The position numbers were made by a program, and so were the translations under genes. Source: Micavibrio_C sp965231165 (GTDB lineage: Bacteria > Pseudomonadota > Alphaproteobacteria > Micavibrionales > Micavibrionaceae). From it: a stretch of 64,000 bases of DNA. Positions 40,439 to 49,247 of this stretch are shown here, in pieces. The DNA is taken from contig OZ246421.1 in NCBI GenBank assembly GCA_965231165.1, positions 2,294,001 through 2,358,000 of the forward strand, given 5' to 3'. Under the pieces are notes generated by a model that did no database searches, was not told the origin of the DNA, and worked only from the letters and a program-made list of their open reading frames with translations. Position 1 is the first letter of the stretch, and each line of letters starts with the position of its first letter.

Positions 40439-41377
40439 ATGTACCGCGACGATATTTCCCCCGACCATGAACCGCACAAGGTTCTGATGGCGCGGGGGGA
40501 TTTTATTGATCCGGCGCGCGATCATCGCCGTGTTCCCTATAAGATTTATTATCCTGCCGATATTACGGATCGTGTGCCTGTGGTGATCTGGTCGCATGGT
40601 CTGGGTGGCAGCCGTGACGGCGCCGGTTTTATTTCGCGTTACCTCGCGTCGCATGGCTACGTGATCGTGCATGTCCAACATCTGGGCACCGATAGCGGAT
40701 TGTGGGAAGGCAAACCGGGGCATCCATGGGATGTGATCCGCAATACGCCTTACAGTTTCGATGATGTCGTCAATCGCTACCGCGATATTCCGTTTGTACT
40801 GGATCAGTTGCCGTCATGGACGGCTGACAACTCGGGGATTGGTCAGCACATGGATTTGTCAGTATTGGGCATGTCCGGACATTCGTTTGGCGCCAGCACA
40901 ACGCAGATCATGGCGGGGCAATCGTTCGGCAAGGCAGGGCATTTGCAACGTATGAAAGAACAGCGTTTTCGTGCTGGCATTTTGTACAGCCCGGTGCCCA
41001 GTGCCAACACGGAAAGTCCACGCGAAGAGATCTATGGCACCATCGATCTGCCGTTGTTTCACATGACGGGCACGGACGATACCAGTCCGATTGAAGGTTT
41101 TGGTTACGAACAACGGCTGGACGTCTCGCGCTATAGCGGCGGGCCGGAGCAGGCGCTACTGATTTTAAACGGCGGCGATCACATGGTTTATAACGGCAGC
41201 CGTGGTCAACTGGGCGATAACCCAAAACGCAAAGACCATGAGAGTATCATCAAGGTGGCGGCGCTGGCTTACTGGGATGCTTATCTCAAGAATGATAAAT
41301 CCGCCCGTGATTGGCTGCTGGGCGGCGGTTTTGCCGACTGGCTCAATGGACAGGGAACGTACAGTTTCAGAGCCTGA
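40439..41377 (+). CDS. Alpha/beta hydrolase
   Basis: A 312-residue hydrolase. The strand VPVVIWSHGLGGSRDG carries the oxyanion loop, and the nucleophile elbow is GHSFG (147-151, Ser149). A charge-relay Asp follows (HMTGTDDTSPIE) and then His in LNGGDHMVYNG. The group resembles dienelactone-hydrolase or PAF-acetylhydrolase-like enzymes. No signal peptide, so it is cytoplasmic. The gene begins three bases after sspB, probably coupled to it by proximity rather than function. Substrate unknown. Confidence 0.84.
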   Translation: MYRDDISPDHEPHKVLMARGDFIDPARDHRRVPYKIYYPADITDRVPVVIWSHGLGGSRDGAGFISRYLASHGYVIVHVQHLGTDSGLWEGKPGHPWDVIRNTPYSFDDVVNRYRDIPFVLDQLPSWTADNSGIGQHMDLSVLGMSGHSFGASTTQIMAGQSFGKAGHLQRMKEQRFRAGILYSPVPSANTESPREEIYGTIDLPLFHMTGTDDTSPIEGFGYEQRLDVSRYSGGPEQALLILNGGDHMVYNGSRGQLGDNPKRKDHESIIKVAALAYWDAYLKNDKSARDWLLGGGFADWLNGQGTYSFRA

Positions 41378-41492
41378 TCCCCCTTTGGGCCATTTCTCAA
41401 TAATTTTACGTATTTTTTTGTTGCGCAGGCCTGTATTTTATCATTATGTAATATCGAATATTACACAGTCTGATTTTAAAGGGGACGTGGCC

Positions 41493-42167
41493 ATGGGTCT
41501 GGACAATGCGAAAATAAAAGCGCGTGAAGTTGCTAAGAGCGCTTCCTCTTCCTCGGACTCTGTCCTTCCGGGGGTGGCCGTGTTTAGCGGCATTTATGCT
41601 TATGTTACTGTGCCTGCTTTCACTGCACTTCATGCCGCTATGGTCGGGGGTGGCACGGCCTTTATGGCTGTTGTTCATACGTTTGGTGGGGCGCTGGGTG
41701 GCAGTGCGCTTTTTGCTGTAGCGGGTGCTGCGCTGGGTGGTATTGCAGGATTTTTTTTCGGCCAGAGCAAGGGCAAGGAATATGCCGAGAAGGCCACAAA
41801 ATCTGAAATGGACCAATTGATCATCGATAAGGTTTCTTCTGGTAAGCAAGTTTCCGATGAGGACAGGCAGACACTGTCTAGTAAAATCGATCAGAAAAGA
41901 AAAAGCCTTGTTCTCGACGAAGTAAAAACGACAGCGGCAGCTAGCGCTTTGGTGGGGGGCTGTTCCGGTTTAGTGCTGGGCGGCATATTCGGCTTAGTGT
42001 CGGGCGTCTATAATGGTTATACGGAAGCCCGCGATGATATTCTTGCCGGTATTCAGGCGAAAGAAAAAGCGGCTGCGGCTGTAATGCAGGCACCTCAGAG
42101 CAATCGGGCCGAAGTGGATAAGGTAGTCCTGCGCGTTGAGCGCCCGCTCCCGTACCTGCGAAAATAA
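41493..42167 (+). CDS. Glycine-rich putative membrane protein
   Basis: A 224-residue protein with a Ser-rich N-terminus (VAKSASSSSDSVLPG) and Gly/Ala-rich hydrophobic segments resembling glycine-zipper helices: AVFSGIYAYVTVPAF, FMAVVHTFGGALGGSALFAVAGAALGGIAGFFFG, and SALVGGCSGLVLGGIFGLVSGV. Charged helical stretches (EYAEKATKSEMDQLIIDKV; a DEDRQTLSSKIDQKRK region) separate them. ATG 41493 has GGGGA upstream; the longer frame from 41202 overlaps the hydrolase and is rejected. No family recognised. Confidence 0.65.
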   Translation: MGLDNAKIKAREVAKSASSSSDSVLPGVAVFSGIYAYVTVPAFTALHAAMVGGGTAFMAVVHTFGGALGGSALFAVAGAALGGIAGFFFGQSKGKEYAEKATKSEMDQLIIDKVSSGKQVSDEDRQTLSSKIDQKRKSLVLDEVKTTAAASALVGGCSGLVLGGIFGLVSGVYNGYTEARDDILAGIQAKEKAAAAVMQAPQSNRAEVDKVVLRVERPLPYLRK

Positions 42168-42186
42168 AATCCTCTTGCAGGACTGA

Positions 42187-42780
42187 TCAGGGTTTAATCT
42201 TCGCCAGTTGGGCTTCAATTTCTTTCTTCAATTCATCCGACCCCGGTTTGGTGAGTGAGGCGTAAGAGCCGATTAGTGCCCCATCCGGTCCGACCAGATA
42301 TTTGTGGAAATTCCAGCGCGGTTTGCTGTTCAACAAGCCGCCTTTGCCCTGTGCCGCCGCCCATTTATAGAACGGGTGGGCGTCCGCGCCGGTGACGGCG
42401 ATTTTTTCCGTCATCGGGAAATTGATCGCGAAATTCATCGTGCAGAATTCCTTGATTTCCTTGTTGCTGCCCGGTTCCTGCCCGCCGAAATCGTTGGCCG
42501 GGACGCCGATTACGACCAGTCCCTTGTCCTTATAGGCGTCGTAGAGTGTTTGCAGGCCTTCATATTGCGGTGTGAAGCCGCAGCGCGAGGCGGTATTGAC
42601 CACCAGCAGCACTTTGTTTTTGTAGGCGGAGAGGGGCAGAGGGGTGCCGTCGATGGCGGTGAATTCAAAATCATAGGCGGTCTGCTTTGACCCGTCCTGC
42701 GCCCGGGCTTGCGGGGTGGCCAGTCCGAAAACGGTCAGAAATCCGGCGATCACGGCCAAGGTTAATGATGTGGCGGGCAT
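42187..42780 (-). CDS. Secreted glutathione peroxidase-family protein
   Basis: A 197-residue thiol peroxidase of the GPx family (Cys type). Signal peptide 1-27 (cleavage near ARA) predicts periplasmic location. The peroxidatic Cys67 lies in VVNTASRCGFTPQYEGLQ, with WNFHKYLVGPDG near the C-terminus and the family's FPMTEKI. A thioredoxin- or glutathione-dependent peroxide reductase role is expected; the reductant is not known. It converges on the glycine-rich gene with a 19-base gap. Confidence 0.92.
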   Translation of the reverse strand: MPATSLTLAVIAGFLTVFGLATPQARAQDGSKQTAYDFEFTAIDGTPLPLSAYKNKVLLVVNTASRCGFTPQYEGLQTLYDAYKDKGLVVIGVPANDFGGQEPGSNKEIKEFCTMNFAINFPMTEKIAVTGADAHPFYKWAAAQGKGGLLNSKPRWNFHKYLVGPDGALIGSYASLTKPGSDELKKEIEAQLAKIKP

Positions 42781-42865
42781 AATTCCTCTCTATCTGCAAG
42801 GCATTCATCTATTGCCTTTACGAACACAGTATCTATGTGGATGATGGCAATGAAAAGGCAGGTCC

Positions 42866-43810
42866 ATGACAGATTTAGCAATCGATATCCGTGATTTAAA
42901 TAAAACCTACCGTCCACGCGGCAAGGGGCGTTCTGCCGAGAAAATCGCCCTGCGCGATGTGAGCTTGCAAATTCCCAAGGGTTCGATCTTTGGCCTGCTC
43001 GGACCGAACGGGGCGGGGAAATCGACCATCATCAATATTATGGCTGGTCTGGTGAACAAGAGCGCGGGCACAGTCAATATCTGGGGTATCGATATTGATA
43101 AAGATCCGCGCAGCGCCAAGGCCGCCATCGGCGTGGTGCCGCAGGAACTGAATTTCGATCCGTTTTTCACGCCCGCGCAACTGCTGGATATTCAGGCTGG
43201 AATGTACGGTGTGCCGAAAGCGGAGCGGCGCACGATGGACATCCTGAAAATGATGGGGCTGGAAGATAAAGCGGGCGCTTATACCCGCACCCTTTCCGGG
43301 GGCATGCGTCGCCGCCTGATGGTGGCCAAGGCCATGGTGCATAATCCGCCGATATTGGTGCTGGATGAACCGACTGCCGGGGTCGATGTCGAACTGCGCC
43401 AGCAATTGTGGGAAAATGTCAGGCTTTTGAACAAGCAGGGCGTAACAATATTGCTTACTACGCATTATCTTGAGGAAGCGCAGGAACTTTGCGACACCAT
43501 AGCCATTATTAATCATGGAAGGGTTGTCGCGTGTGAGGAAAAGGAGACCCTGCTGGCGCGTGTTGAAACCAAGGAAATTCATTTCCGGCTGGATCGCCCG
43601 ATTGATGAAACATTTACGCCGGAACTGGCAAAATTCCATCCTGAACAACAGGGCCGCCGTACGCTGGTCGTGCGCTACAGCCCGAAAGAACAGGATGCGG
43701 GCGCGATCATTCAGGCCGTGCAGAATGCGGGTTACGGGATCGCCGATATTTCTACTGATGAAAGCAATCTGGAAGACGTATTTTTACAACTGACATCAGC
43801 TCAAGCTTGA
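42866..43810 (+). CDS. ABC transporter ATP-binding protein
   Basis: A 314-residue ATPase. Walker A GPNGAGKS (46-53), Q-loop in GVVPQEL, signature LSGGM (143-147), Walker B LVLDEP (164-169) and the H-loop His in TTHYLEEAQELCD. The C-terminal region (about 230-310) is the extra domain typical of the multidrug/polysaccharide-exporter (YadG-like) type. No permease gene is adjacent in the window, so the substrate and partner are unassigned. It runs into the AsmA gene. Confidence 0.93.
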   Translation: MTDLAIDIRDLNKTYRPRGKGRSAEKIALRDVSLQIPKGSIFGLLGPNGAGKSTIINIMAGLVNKSAGTVNIWGIDIDKDPRSAKAAIGVVPQELNFDPFFTPAQLLDIQAGMYGVPKAERRTMDILKMMGLEDKAGAYTRTLSGGMRRRLMVAKAMVHNPPILVLDEPTAGVDVELRQQLWENVRLLNKQGVTILLTTHYLEEAQELCDTIAIINHGRVVACEEKETLLARVETKEIHFRLDRPIDETFTPELAKFHPEQQGRRTLVVRYSPKEQDAGAIIQAVQNAGYGIADISTDESNLEDVFLQLTSAQA

Positions 43811-43836
43811 TAGACCTCTTTAAGGGAGTGGGAAAA

Positions 43837-45696
43837 ATGAAAGCGCTTGCAAGAATTATTGTGGGATTAGTGCTGTTGGCTGTGGTCGTGGTCGGGGGTG
43901 CGGCGGTGGCGCTGATGGCGGTTGATCCTAATTCTTATAAAGGGCAGATATCCGCTGCCGTAAAGGAATCTACCGGGCGCAATCTGGCCATTGCGGGCGA
44001 TATCGATGTGATGTTCTATCCCGTTCTGGGTTTCAAGGTGGCGGGTCTGGCGCTGGGTAATCCTGCGGGTTTTGCCGAAAAAGAATTCATCAATGCCAAT
44101 GAAGTGCAGGCGGGCGTGAAGATCATTCCGCTCTTGAGCAAAAAAATTGAAGTGACGACGGTGCGTCTGGTGAAGCCGTCGATTACCGTGGTTAAAAATG
44201 CCGATGGCAAAACCAATCTTGAATTGCCGAAAAAGGAATCTGCCGATAAAGCGGCGACCCCGAATTTCGATATCAGTGTTGAGGCCATAGAGGTCAGCGA
44301 TGCGCAGGTGACGTATATTGATAAGGCCACCGGTAAAACCACCAGCATTACCCCCTTAAACCTGAAGATGCCGGGTTATGCGCCGGGGCGTGATATTCCT
44401 GTGTCGCTGGATATGGTGATCAACGATCCGGCACCGGCCAAGCCTATAAAACTTGATGTCTCGGCGACGATGAATGCCCGTCCTGATAAGGGGGAATTTA
44501 CGTTTCGCGATGTGAAATCGAATATCGATCTCGGCGGCGCAAAGGCAGAGGCGACGGCGCAGGTCACGTTGAATACCAAAACAAAGGAAATTTCTATTGC
44601 CGATCTGGAAGCCGGCTGGCAGGGCACCAGCCTGAAAGGTCAGGCGACGGTCAAAAATTTCACTAATCCGGCTGTTACTTTTGATGTGTCATCACCCTCC
44701 GTCGATCTGGATGCGCTGCTGCCCAAAGACCCGGCGCAGGCCAAGAACAACAATAAACCGCTGCTGCCGGTAGATATGTTGCGCAAGCTGACGCTTGATG
44801 GTAAGGCGGCGATTGGCACATTGAAAACGGCGGGGCTGACCATGAGCAATGTCCGTCTTGATGTCACGGCGCGTGACGGTGTGCTGAATGCCAGTCCGCT
44901 GACGCTGAATATGTATGACGGCGCATTGAATACGAATGTGCGGATAGATGCCCGTGGCGCGGCCCCGGCCTTCAATATCAAGGGCGGCTTGAAGGGTATG
45001 GAAGTCGGCAAATTTTTGACTGCCAAGATGGGGCAGGATTACCTGACAGGTGTTGCCAATATCGATTTCGACCTGAACAGCCGGGGCAATACGATGGATG
45101 CGCTGAACAAGGCCTCCGGCGGCCGGATAGGGTTTGATTTTGGCAAAGGCTATATCAACAAATGGCAGCTTTCGAAACTGATCAATCAGGCGCTGGCCTA
45201 TATTGAAACCGGCAAGCTTGATCCGAATGCCGATGACAAGGTGTATTTTACATCGCTGCATGGTGTTTTCAGCGGCCAGAATGGCGTGTTCAGCAATGAC
45301 AACCTTGTGCTGGTCGGGCCGAAGAGTCACGCGCTGGGTTCCGGTACCGTCAATCTCGGCGCGCAGAGCGTGAATTACGCGGTGCGCGTGGGCGGCGGCG
45401 ATGACCCTGAAAAATTCGCACAGGCCAAACATCTGCCGGTCCGTATTCAAGGGCCGCTTTCCAAACCGTCTTATGCGCTGGACATGCAGTCCCTGATCGA
45501 GGACGCCGCCAGCCAGAAGATCGAGGAGAAGAAAGAGGAGCTGATGGAGAACCTGTTCAAGAAGCTCGACCGCAGCAGCGAAACGTCTTCGCCATCAGAG
45601 CCTTCGGCGACCGATCCTGCCGCTATCGAACCGGCCGCTCCGCCTACACCTGAGAAAGAGCTTGATCCACTGAAATCACTGCTGCAGGGGTTATAA
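43837..45696 (+). CDS. AsmA-family protein
   Basis: A 619-residue protein with one N-terminal membrane helix (ARIIVGLVLLAVVVVGGAAVALM) and a long periplasmic part of repeated beta-strands (for example the repeated VRLVKPSITVVKNADGKTNLEL and LTGVANIDFDLNSRGNTMDALNKASGG). The AsmA-like domains and the C-terminal AsmA_2-type region (IRIQGPLSKPSYALDMQ) identify the family, members of which support lipid transport or outer-membrane biogenesis. ATG 43837 has GGGAG about nine bases before it. The C-terminal tail is Ser/Pro/Glu-rich. It follows the ABC ATPase gene by 26 bases. Confidence 0.9.
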   Translation: MKALARIIVGLVLLAVVVVGGAAVALMAVDPNSYKGQISAAVKESTGRNLAIAGDIDVMFYPVLGFKVAGLALGNPAGFAEKEFINANEVQAGVKIIPLLSKKIEVTTVRLVKPSITVVKNADGKTNLELPKKESADKAATPNFDISVEAIEVSDAQVTYIDKATGKTTSITPLNLKMPGYAPGRDIPVSLDMVINDPAPAKPIKLDVSATMNARPDKGEFTFRDVKSNIDLGGAKAEATAQVTLNTKTKEISIADLEAGWQGTSLKGQATVKNFTNPAVTFDVSSPSVDLDALLPKDPAQAKNNNKPLLPVDMLRKLTLDGKAAIGTLKTAGLTMSNVRLDVTARDGVLNASPLTLNMYDGALNTNVRIDARGAAPAFNIKGGLKGMEVGKFLTAKMGQDYLTGVANIDFDLNSRGNTMDALNKASGGRIGFDFGKGYINKWQLSKLINQALAYIETGKLDPNADDKVYFTSLHGVFSGQNGVFSNDNLVLVGPKSHALGSGTVNLGAQSVNYAVRVGGGDDPEKFAQAKHLPVRIQGPLSKPSYALDMQSLIEDAASQKIEEKKEELMENLFKKLDRSSETSSPSEPSATDPAAIEPAAPPTPEKELDPLKSLLQGL

Positions 45697-45740
45697 GCCC
45701 CTGTTTTGGGTCTGTTTTTAGCCTGTGCCGCATAAACCAG

Positions 45741-45770
45741 TTGAACTGCTGCCGTATTCAAGGGTAGAAA
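45741..45770 (+). promoter_or_regulatory. Candidate promoter of tRNA-Arg
   Basis: TTGAAC (45741-45746) and TAGAAA (45765-45770) with an 18-base spacer, 26 bases before the mature tRNA 5' end. An inverted repeat (GTTCTT-CCTAA-AAGAAC, 45777-45793) fills most of the gap to the tRNA. Confidence 0.5.
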
Positions 45771-45795
45771 TGGGACGTTCTTCCTAAAAGAACAG

Positions 45796-45872
45796 GCGCT
45801 CGTAGCTCAGCTGGATAGAGTATTGGTTTCCGAAACCAAGGGTCGTAGGTTCGAGTCCTACCGGGCGCGCCA
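45796..45872 (+). tRNA. tRNA-Arg (anticodon CCG)
   Basis: Acceptor GCGCTCG pairs with CGGGCGC. The D arm is GCTC / GAGT, and the anticodon arm TTGGT-TTCCGAA-ACCAA reads CCG (codon CGG). The T arm is GTAGG-TTCGAGT-CCTAC, and CCA is encoded at 45870-45872. Single-gene unit; the downstream spacer carries inverted repeats and a tRNA-like fragment. Confidence 0.95.
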
Positions 45873-46147
45873 ACTAGTCCTAAGTGCTTGATATATATAG
45901 CAAAACATCGAAAAATGGCGCCAACAGCGGGCTGCTTGGATGCCTATATCTGATGGGACTCTGAGAGAGCGATAAATCTCTGAAAAATATGAGCTTTCTC
46001 TCAAAAAGGGGTACCCCAAGTCCCACCTGTTTGACTCTTTCTCTGAGAGTCCTGTTCTACTCGCAGTCTCCGGGAGGTCTCGAACCTCCGGCCTGTGGTT
46101 TAGTAAAACACTAGACAATATTTCTTGCCGACAGGTTATACATAGAC
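45873..46147. other. Spacer with inverted repeats and a tRNA-like fragment, no CDS
   Basis: No gene is supported here. It holds a 13-base inverted repeat with one mismatch (45956-45968 and 46040-46052), a nested hairpin GACTCT...AGAGTC (46033-46051), and on the minus strand a T-arm-like unit GGAGG-TTCGAGA-CCTCC (46073-46089) preceded by an anticodon-arm-like stretch. Reading outward it resembles the 3' half of a tRNA without a 5' half. Confidence 0.55.
46061..46116 (-). pseudogene. Possible 3'-half tRNA fragment
   Basis: On the minus strand, GTGTT-TTACTAA-ACCAC (one mismatched pair) is followed by AGGCC, the T arm GGAGG-TTCGAGA-CCTCC, then CGGAGACTGCGA. This has the spacing of an anticodon arm, variable region, T arm and 3' acceptor strand, but no matching 5' acceptor and D arm was found. 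It may be a remnant left by an integration or deletion. Confidence 0.4.
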
Positions 46148-47263
46148 ATGAGTGCTCATAAAGATTTTGAAATTTTTCTTGCCACAGCGCCGGGCCTTGA
46201 AAGCTTGCTTTGCGATGAAGTTCGCACCAAAGGATTCAAACAGGCAAAGGCAATCCCCGGCGGTGTCATCATTCAGGGGGGGTGGCCGGAAGTCTGGCGT
46301 GCAAACCTATGGATTCGCGGTGCTTCACGCGTATTGGCACGTATCGATTCATTTCAGGTATTGCACCTTTCGCAACTCGACAAACGCGCCCGTGAAGTAG
46401 CGTGGAGCAGCATCATCTCTCCTGAAACACCTTTTCGTGTCGAAGCCGTCTGTTCAAAATCCCGCATTTATCATGAAGGTGCAGCCGCCGAGCGTATTGA
46501 GAAGGCGATTACTGAAACGTTGAAAGCCTCGCATTCACCGGATGCGGAAATAACTGTGATGGTGCGCATTGAACGTGATATTTGCACGATCAGCGTCGAT
46601 ACGTCTGGTGAGTTGCTACACAAGCGCGGCTATAAAGAGTCGGTCAACAAAGCGCCGATGCGCGAAAATATGGCGGCACTATTTCTGCAACAATGCGGAT
46701 ATAAAGGCACCGAACCCGTTTTCGACCCGATGTGCGGTTCCGGCACTTTCGTGATTGAAGCGGCAGAAATCGCTGCCCGCCTCAATCCCGGGCGGGCGCG
46801 GCATTTCGCGTTTGAGAATTTCGTCAATTTCGACCCGGCAGCATGGGAGAAGATGCGAAGCGTTCATCGGCAAGCTTCTCCTGAGTTTCATTTATACGGC
46901 AGCGATAGGGATGAAGGTGCCGTAAAGATGAGCAGTGAAAACGCTGCGCGCGCCGGTGTCACGGAATTAACGGAATTTACGCAGCGAACGATCAGCGATA
47001 TTACTCCACCGACCAGTGCGCCGGGTCTTGTCATCGTTAACCCGCCCTACGGCACACGCATCGGAGATAAAAGAAAGCTGCTGCCGCTTTATCAAACACT
47101 CGGAGAAGTCTTGCGCGCCCGTTTTTCAAACTGGCGTATTGGGATCATCACGACCGATGCCGCCTTGGCGAAAGCGACCAGTTTGCCATTTTTGCCTACC
47201 ACTGCTCCGGTTCAGCATGGCGGCTTGCGCGTAACCTTGTTCCGCACAGAACCACTTACATAA
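46148..47263 (+). CDS. Class I SAM-dependent RNA methyltransferase (THUMP, RlmL-like)
   Basis: A 371-residue RNA methyltransferase with an N-terminal THUMP-like RNA-binding domain (about 1-155: FLATAPGLESLLCDEVRTKGF, ITVMVRIERDICTISVDTSGE). The UPF0020 methyltransferase domain follows, with the SAM motif DPMCGSGT (193-200), LYGSDRDEGAV and catalytic NPPYG (298-302). This is the organisation of the RlmL N-terminal half (23S rRNA G2445 type), without the second methyltransferase domain of E. coli RlmL/K. Substrate is inferred, not read. Confidence 0.88.
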   Translation: MSAHKDFEIFLATAPGLESLLCDEVRTKGFKQAKAIPGGVIIQGGWPEVWRANLWIRGASRVLARIDSFQVLHLSQLDKRAREVAWSSIISPETPFRVEAVCSKSRIYHEGAAAERIEKAITETLKASHSPDAEITVMVRIERDICTISVDTSGELLHKRGYKESVNKAPMRENMAALFLQQCGYKGTEPVFDPMCGSGTFVIEAAEIAARLNPGRARHFAFENFVNFDPAAWEKMRSVHRQASPEFHLYGSDRDEGAVKMSSENAARAGVTELTEFTQRTISDITPPTSAPGLVIVNPPYGTRIGDKRKLLPLYQTLGEVLRARFSNWRIGIITTDAALAKATSLPFLPTTAPVQHGGLRVTLFRTEPLT

Positions 47264-47545
47264 TCGTCCTGCGATTTATAAAATATGGCGTGGCGGACTG
47301 GATTCTAACTTTTTCTCACGGGTTATGAGACGAGTCCTGCCCAACGCGCCTAGAATAGGGCGCGTAAGTCTCCCTCACTAACCCTGGTTAATTCATTAAC
47401 TACTTATCCGGCCAGTAATTATAAATCCTGATCTCATTATTTATACCATCCTTATACTCTCGTGCTCTTTGCCCATCGTTTCCTGATGTCTGCACTGTCA
47501 TAGTGGGCTTCTTAAATTACATGAAAAAGAAATAAAGGAATGCCC
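47264..47545. other. 282-base gap before the OmpA-like gene
   Basis: AT-rich, with no supported CDS, tRNA or terminator. It probably carries the promoter of the downstream genes; no clear -35/-10 pair was singled out. Confidence 0.4.
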
Positions 47546-48205
47546 ATGAAAAATGGTTTTGCTCTCAGAACTACTCTGCTCTGCACAGTCACGCTTTGTT
47601 TAGCTTCATATTCAGCCCATGGCCAAAGTGTCACGTCAGGGCCACGCTATATGCCAAGAGAAGACATTTCAGATCGCAATTATACGCAAATTGAACGTAC
47701 CCAAGATCGTATGGATAAAAAATCGTATGAACAATACGAACAAAGAGAGCCGTGCCAGAATTATCGTGATTTGCCACGTAATCAGACCGATAACTGCTCT
47801 GTCTCTCAAGAGGTCGTTGATTTAGGCCCTATTGAAATATCCTCAACTAAGATAAGGAAATTGTTACCAATCATTCATTCCTACACTGTTCTGTTTGATT
47901 TTGATAAATCCAGCATTCGCGCCAATGAAATGGCAACACTTGATCAAGTCATGCACGAGATCGGTAAATATAATCCTGAACAAATTACAGTGACCGGCTA
48001 TACCGATAGCTCCGGCGCTGCGGCGTATAATCAAGCGCTATCTCTTTTGCGTGAGCAGGCGGTTTCTAGAGCGTTACTGGGGCGGGGCATAGAAAATCAA
48101 GCTATAGAGCGGGAGGCGCGCGGCGAATTTAATCAGGCCGTGGTCACACCGGATGATACAAAGAATCAAGAAAATCGCCGCGTTGTTATTGATCTTCGTC
48201 GCTGA
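47546..48205 (+). CDS. OmpA-family periplasmic/outer-membrane protein
   Basis: A 219-residue protein. The N-terminal signal peptide (MKNGFALRTTLLCTVTLC..., cleavage near SAHG) is followed by a charged spacer with two Cys (about residues 70-84) and the C-terminal OmpA-like peptidoglycan-binding domain: YTVLFDFDKSSIRANEMATLDQV, VTGYTDSSGAAAYNQALSLLREQAV, and NRRVVIDLR. ATG 47546 is favoured (AAGGA six bases upstream) over the ATG at 47540. First gene of the islet running to about 49320. Confidence 0.85.
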   Translation: MKNGFALRTTLLCTVTLCLASYSAHGQSVTSGPRYMPREDISDRNYTQIERTQDRMDKKSYEQYEQREPCQNYRDLPRNQTDNCSVSQEVVDLGPIEISSTKIRKLLPIIHSYTVLFDFDKSSIRANEMATLDQVMHEIGKYNPEQITVTGYTDSSGAAAYNQALSLLREQAVSRALLGRGIENQAIEREARGEFNQAVVTPDDTKNQENRRVVIDLRR

Positions 48206-48234
48206 AAAACACACAAACTATCAGGATAAAAACC

Positions 48235-48702
48235 ATGAAAATAAAAGATATTATGAGCAAAAACGTACAAGTTGTAGCGCCTGATACACGGCTTCACGAG
48301 GTTGCAAAGAAAATGCAGAAAAATGATTGCGGCAGTATTCTGGTGGCCAAGGATGATCGCTTGCTAGGCGTTATTACAGATCGCGATCTGGCATTGCGCT
48401 GCGTAGCGGCATCCCATCATCCGGAGGAAACCACGGCAGAGGCAGTCATGACGAAGGATATTTTATATTGTCATGACAGTGATACGTTTGAAGATGTCGC
48501 GCTCAATATGACGAAGAACAAAGTGCGCCGTATGCCTGTTCTGGACAAGGACAAGCGTCTGGTGGGCATCGTTTCTCTCGGTGATATGGCGGCCAATTCA
48601 ACAGATCAGAATTATTTGATATGCGGAAAGGCCCTAGGCTTTATTTGCGCCGATCCTTTGCGCGCCGTTGAAGCCGAAATCAAGGATATACGTCATGCTT
48701 AG
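48235..48702 (+). CDS. CBS-domain protein
   Basis: A 155-residue cytoplasmic protein made of two CBS motifs: MKIKDIMSKNVQVVAPDTRLHEVAKKMQ with GSILVAKDDRLLGVITDRDLALR, and VMTKDILYCHDSDTFEDVALNMTKNKVRRMPVLDKDKRLVGIVSLGDMAAN. CBS pairs bind adenosine nucleotides and often regulate partners (family knowledge). It overlaps the next small membrane gene by eight bases, so it is in the same operon. Confidence 0.9.
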   Translation: MKIKDIMSKNVQVVAPDTRLHEVAKKMQKNDCGSILVAKDDRLLGVITDRDLALRCVAASHHPEETTAEAVMTKDILYCHDSDTFEDVALNMTKNKVRRMPVLDKDKRLVGIVSLGDMAANSTDQNYLICGKALGFICADPLRAVEAEIKDIRHA

Positions 48703-48871
48703 GTGGGCCATTACTTTTCTGGTGATTGCCCTCGTGTCCGGAGTACTTGGCTTTGGAAATATTGCCGGTTTATCGACAGAGATCGCCCGTATATTATTTG
48801 TTGTCTTTCTCGTTCTTTTTATCATTGCTGCCGTGGCCAATGCGCTGCGTGGTAAAGCCCCAACCCTATAA
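48695..48871 (+). CDS. DUF1328 small membrane protein
   Basis: A 58-residue protein, MLRWAITFLVIALVSGVLGF then GNIAGLSTEIARILFVVFLVLFIIAAV, two membrane helices with the Gly-rich turn characteristic of DUF1328 (YtjA-like). ATG 48695 overlaps the CBS gene end. These proteins are common in stress-induced clusters. Confidence 0.85.
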   Translation: MLRWAITFLVIALVSGVLGFGNIAGLSTEIARILFVVFLVLFIIAAVANALRGKAPTL

Positions 48872-48885
48872 TGGAGATGTCTCTT

Positions 48886-49023
48886 ATGATCACGAACATA
48901 CGATTTTCTACACTTTTAACGCTAACCATCATGAGTCTCGGGCTTTGTGCCTGTGAGACCATGGGCGGTGCTGGCCGCGATATCGAGAAAGCCGGTGAAT
49001 CCGTTCAAGATGCTGCAGATTAA
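48886..49023 (+). CDS. Entericidin EcnA/B-family lipoprotein
   Basis: A 45-residue lipoprotein: hydrophobic signal (RFSTLLTLTIMSLGL), lipobox ending CAC, then CETMGGAGRDIEKAGESVQDAAD, the entericidin pattern. In enterics EcnA/EcnB form a small lipoprotein toxin/antidote pair affecting membranes in stationary phase (family knowledge). Only one copy is here. Followed after 14 bases by another tiny gene. Confidence 0.83.
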   Translation: MITNIRFSTLLTLTIMSLGLCACETMGGAGRDIEKAGESVQDAAD

Positions 49024-49037
49024 GAAAGAAAACGAAA

Positions 49038-49244
49038 ATGAAAAATAGGAAAATATTTATTATCGCCGCCGTATTGGTGGGCATACTGGGCATTTTGGCT
49101 GCTCAAGCATACCAAAACGATCAATCTTCTGAAACTCTTGGCGAAAGCGTCGGCGAAATTATAGACAGCGCTCACGACGGCGCCAAAGAATTCAAAGAAG
49201 AAGTCAAAGATGAGATTGACGATCACACAACAGATAAGCAGTAA
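49038..49244 (+). CDS. Small membrane-anchored protein with acidic tail
   Basis: A 68-residue protein with an N-terminal helix (KIFIIAAVLVGILGILAAQAY) and a strongly acidic, amphipathic tail (SETLGESVGEIIDSAHDGAKE...). It resembles anchored stress-related small proteins. No family known to me. Confidence 0.7.
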   Translation: MKNRKIFIIAAVLVGILGILAAQAYQNDQSSETLGESVGEIIDSAHDGAKEFKEEVKDEIDDHTTDKQ

Positions 49245-49247
49245 ACA

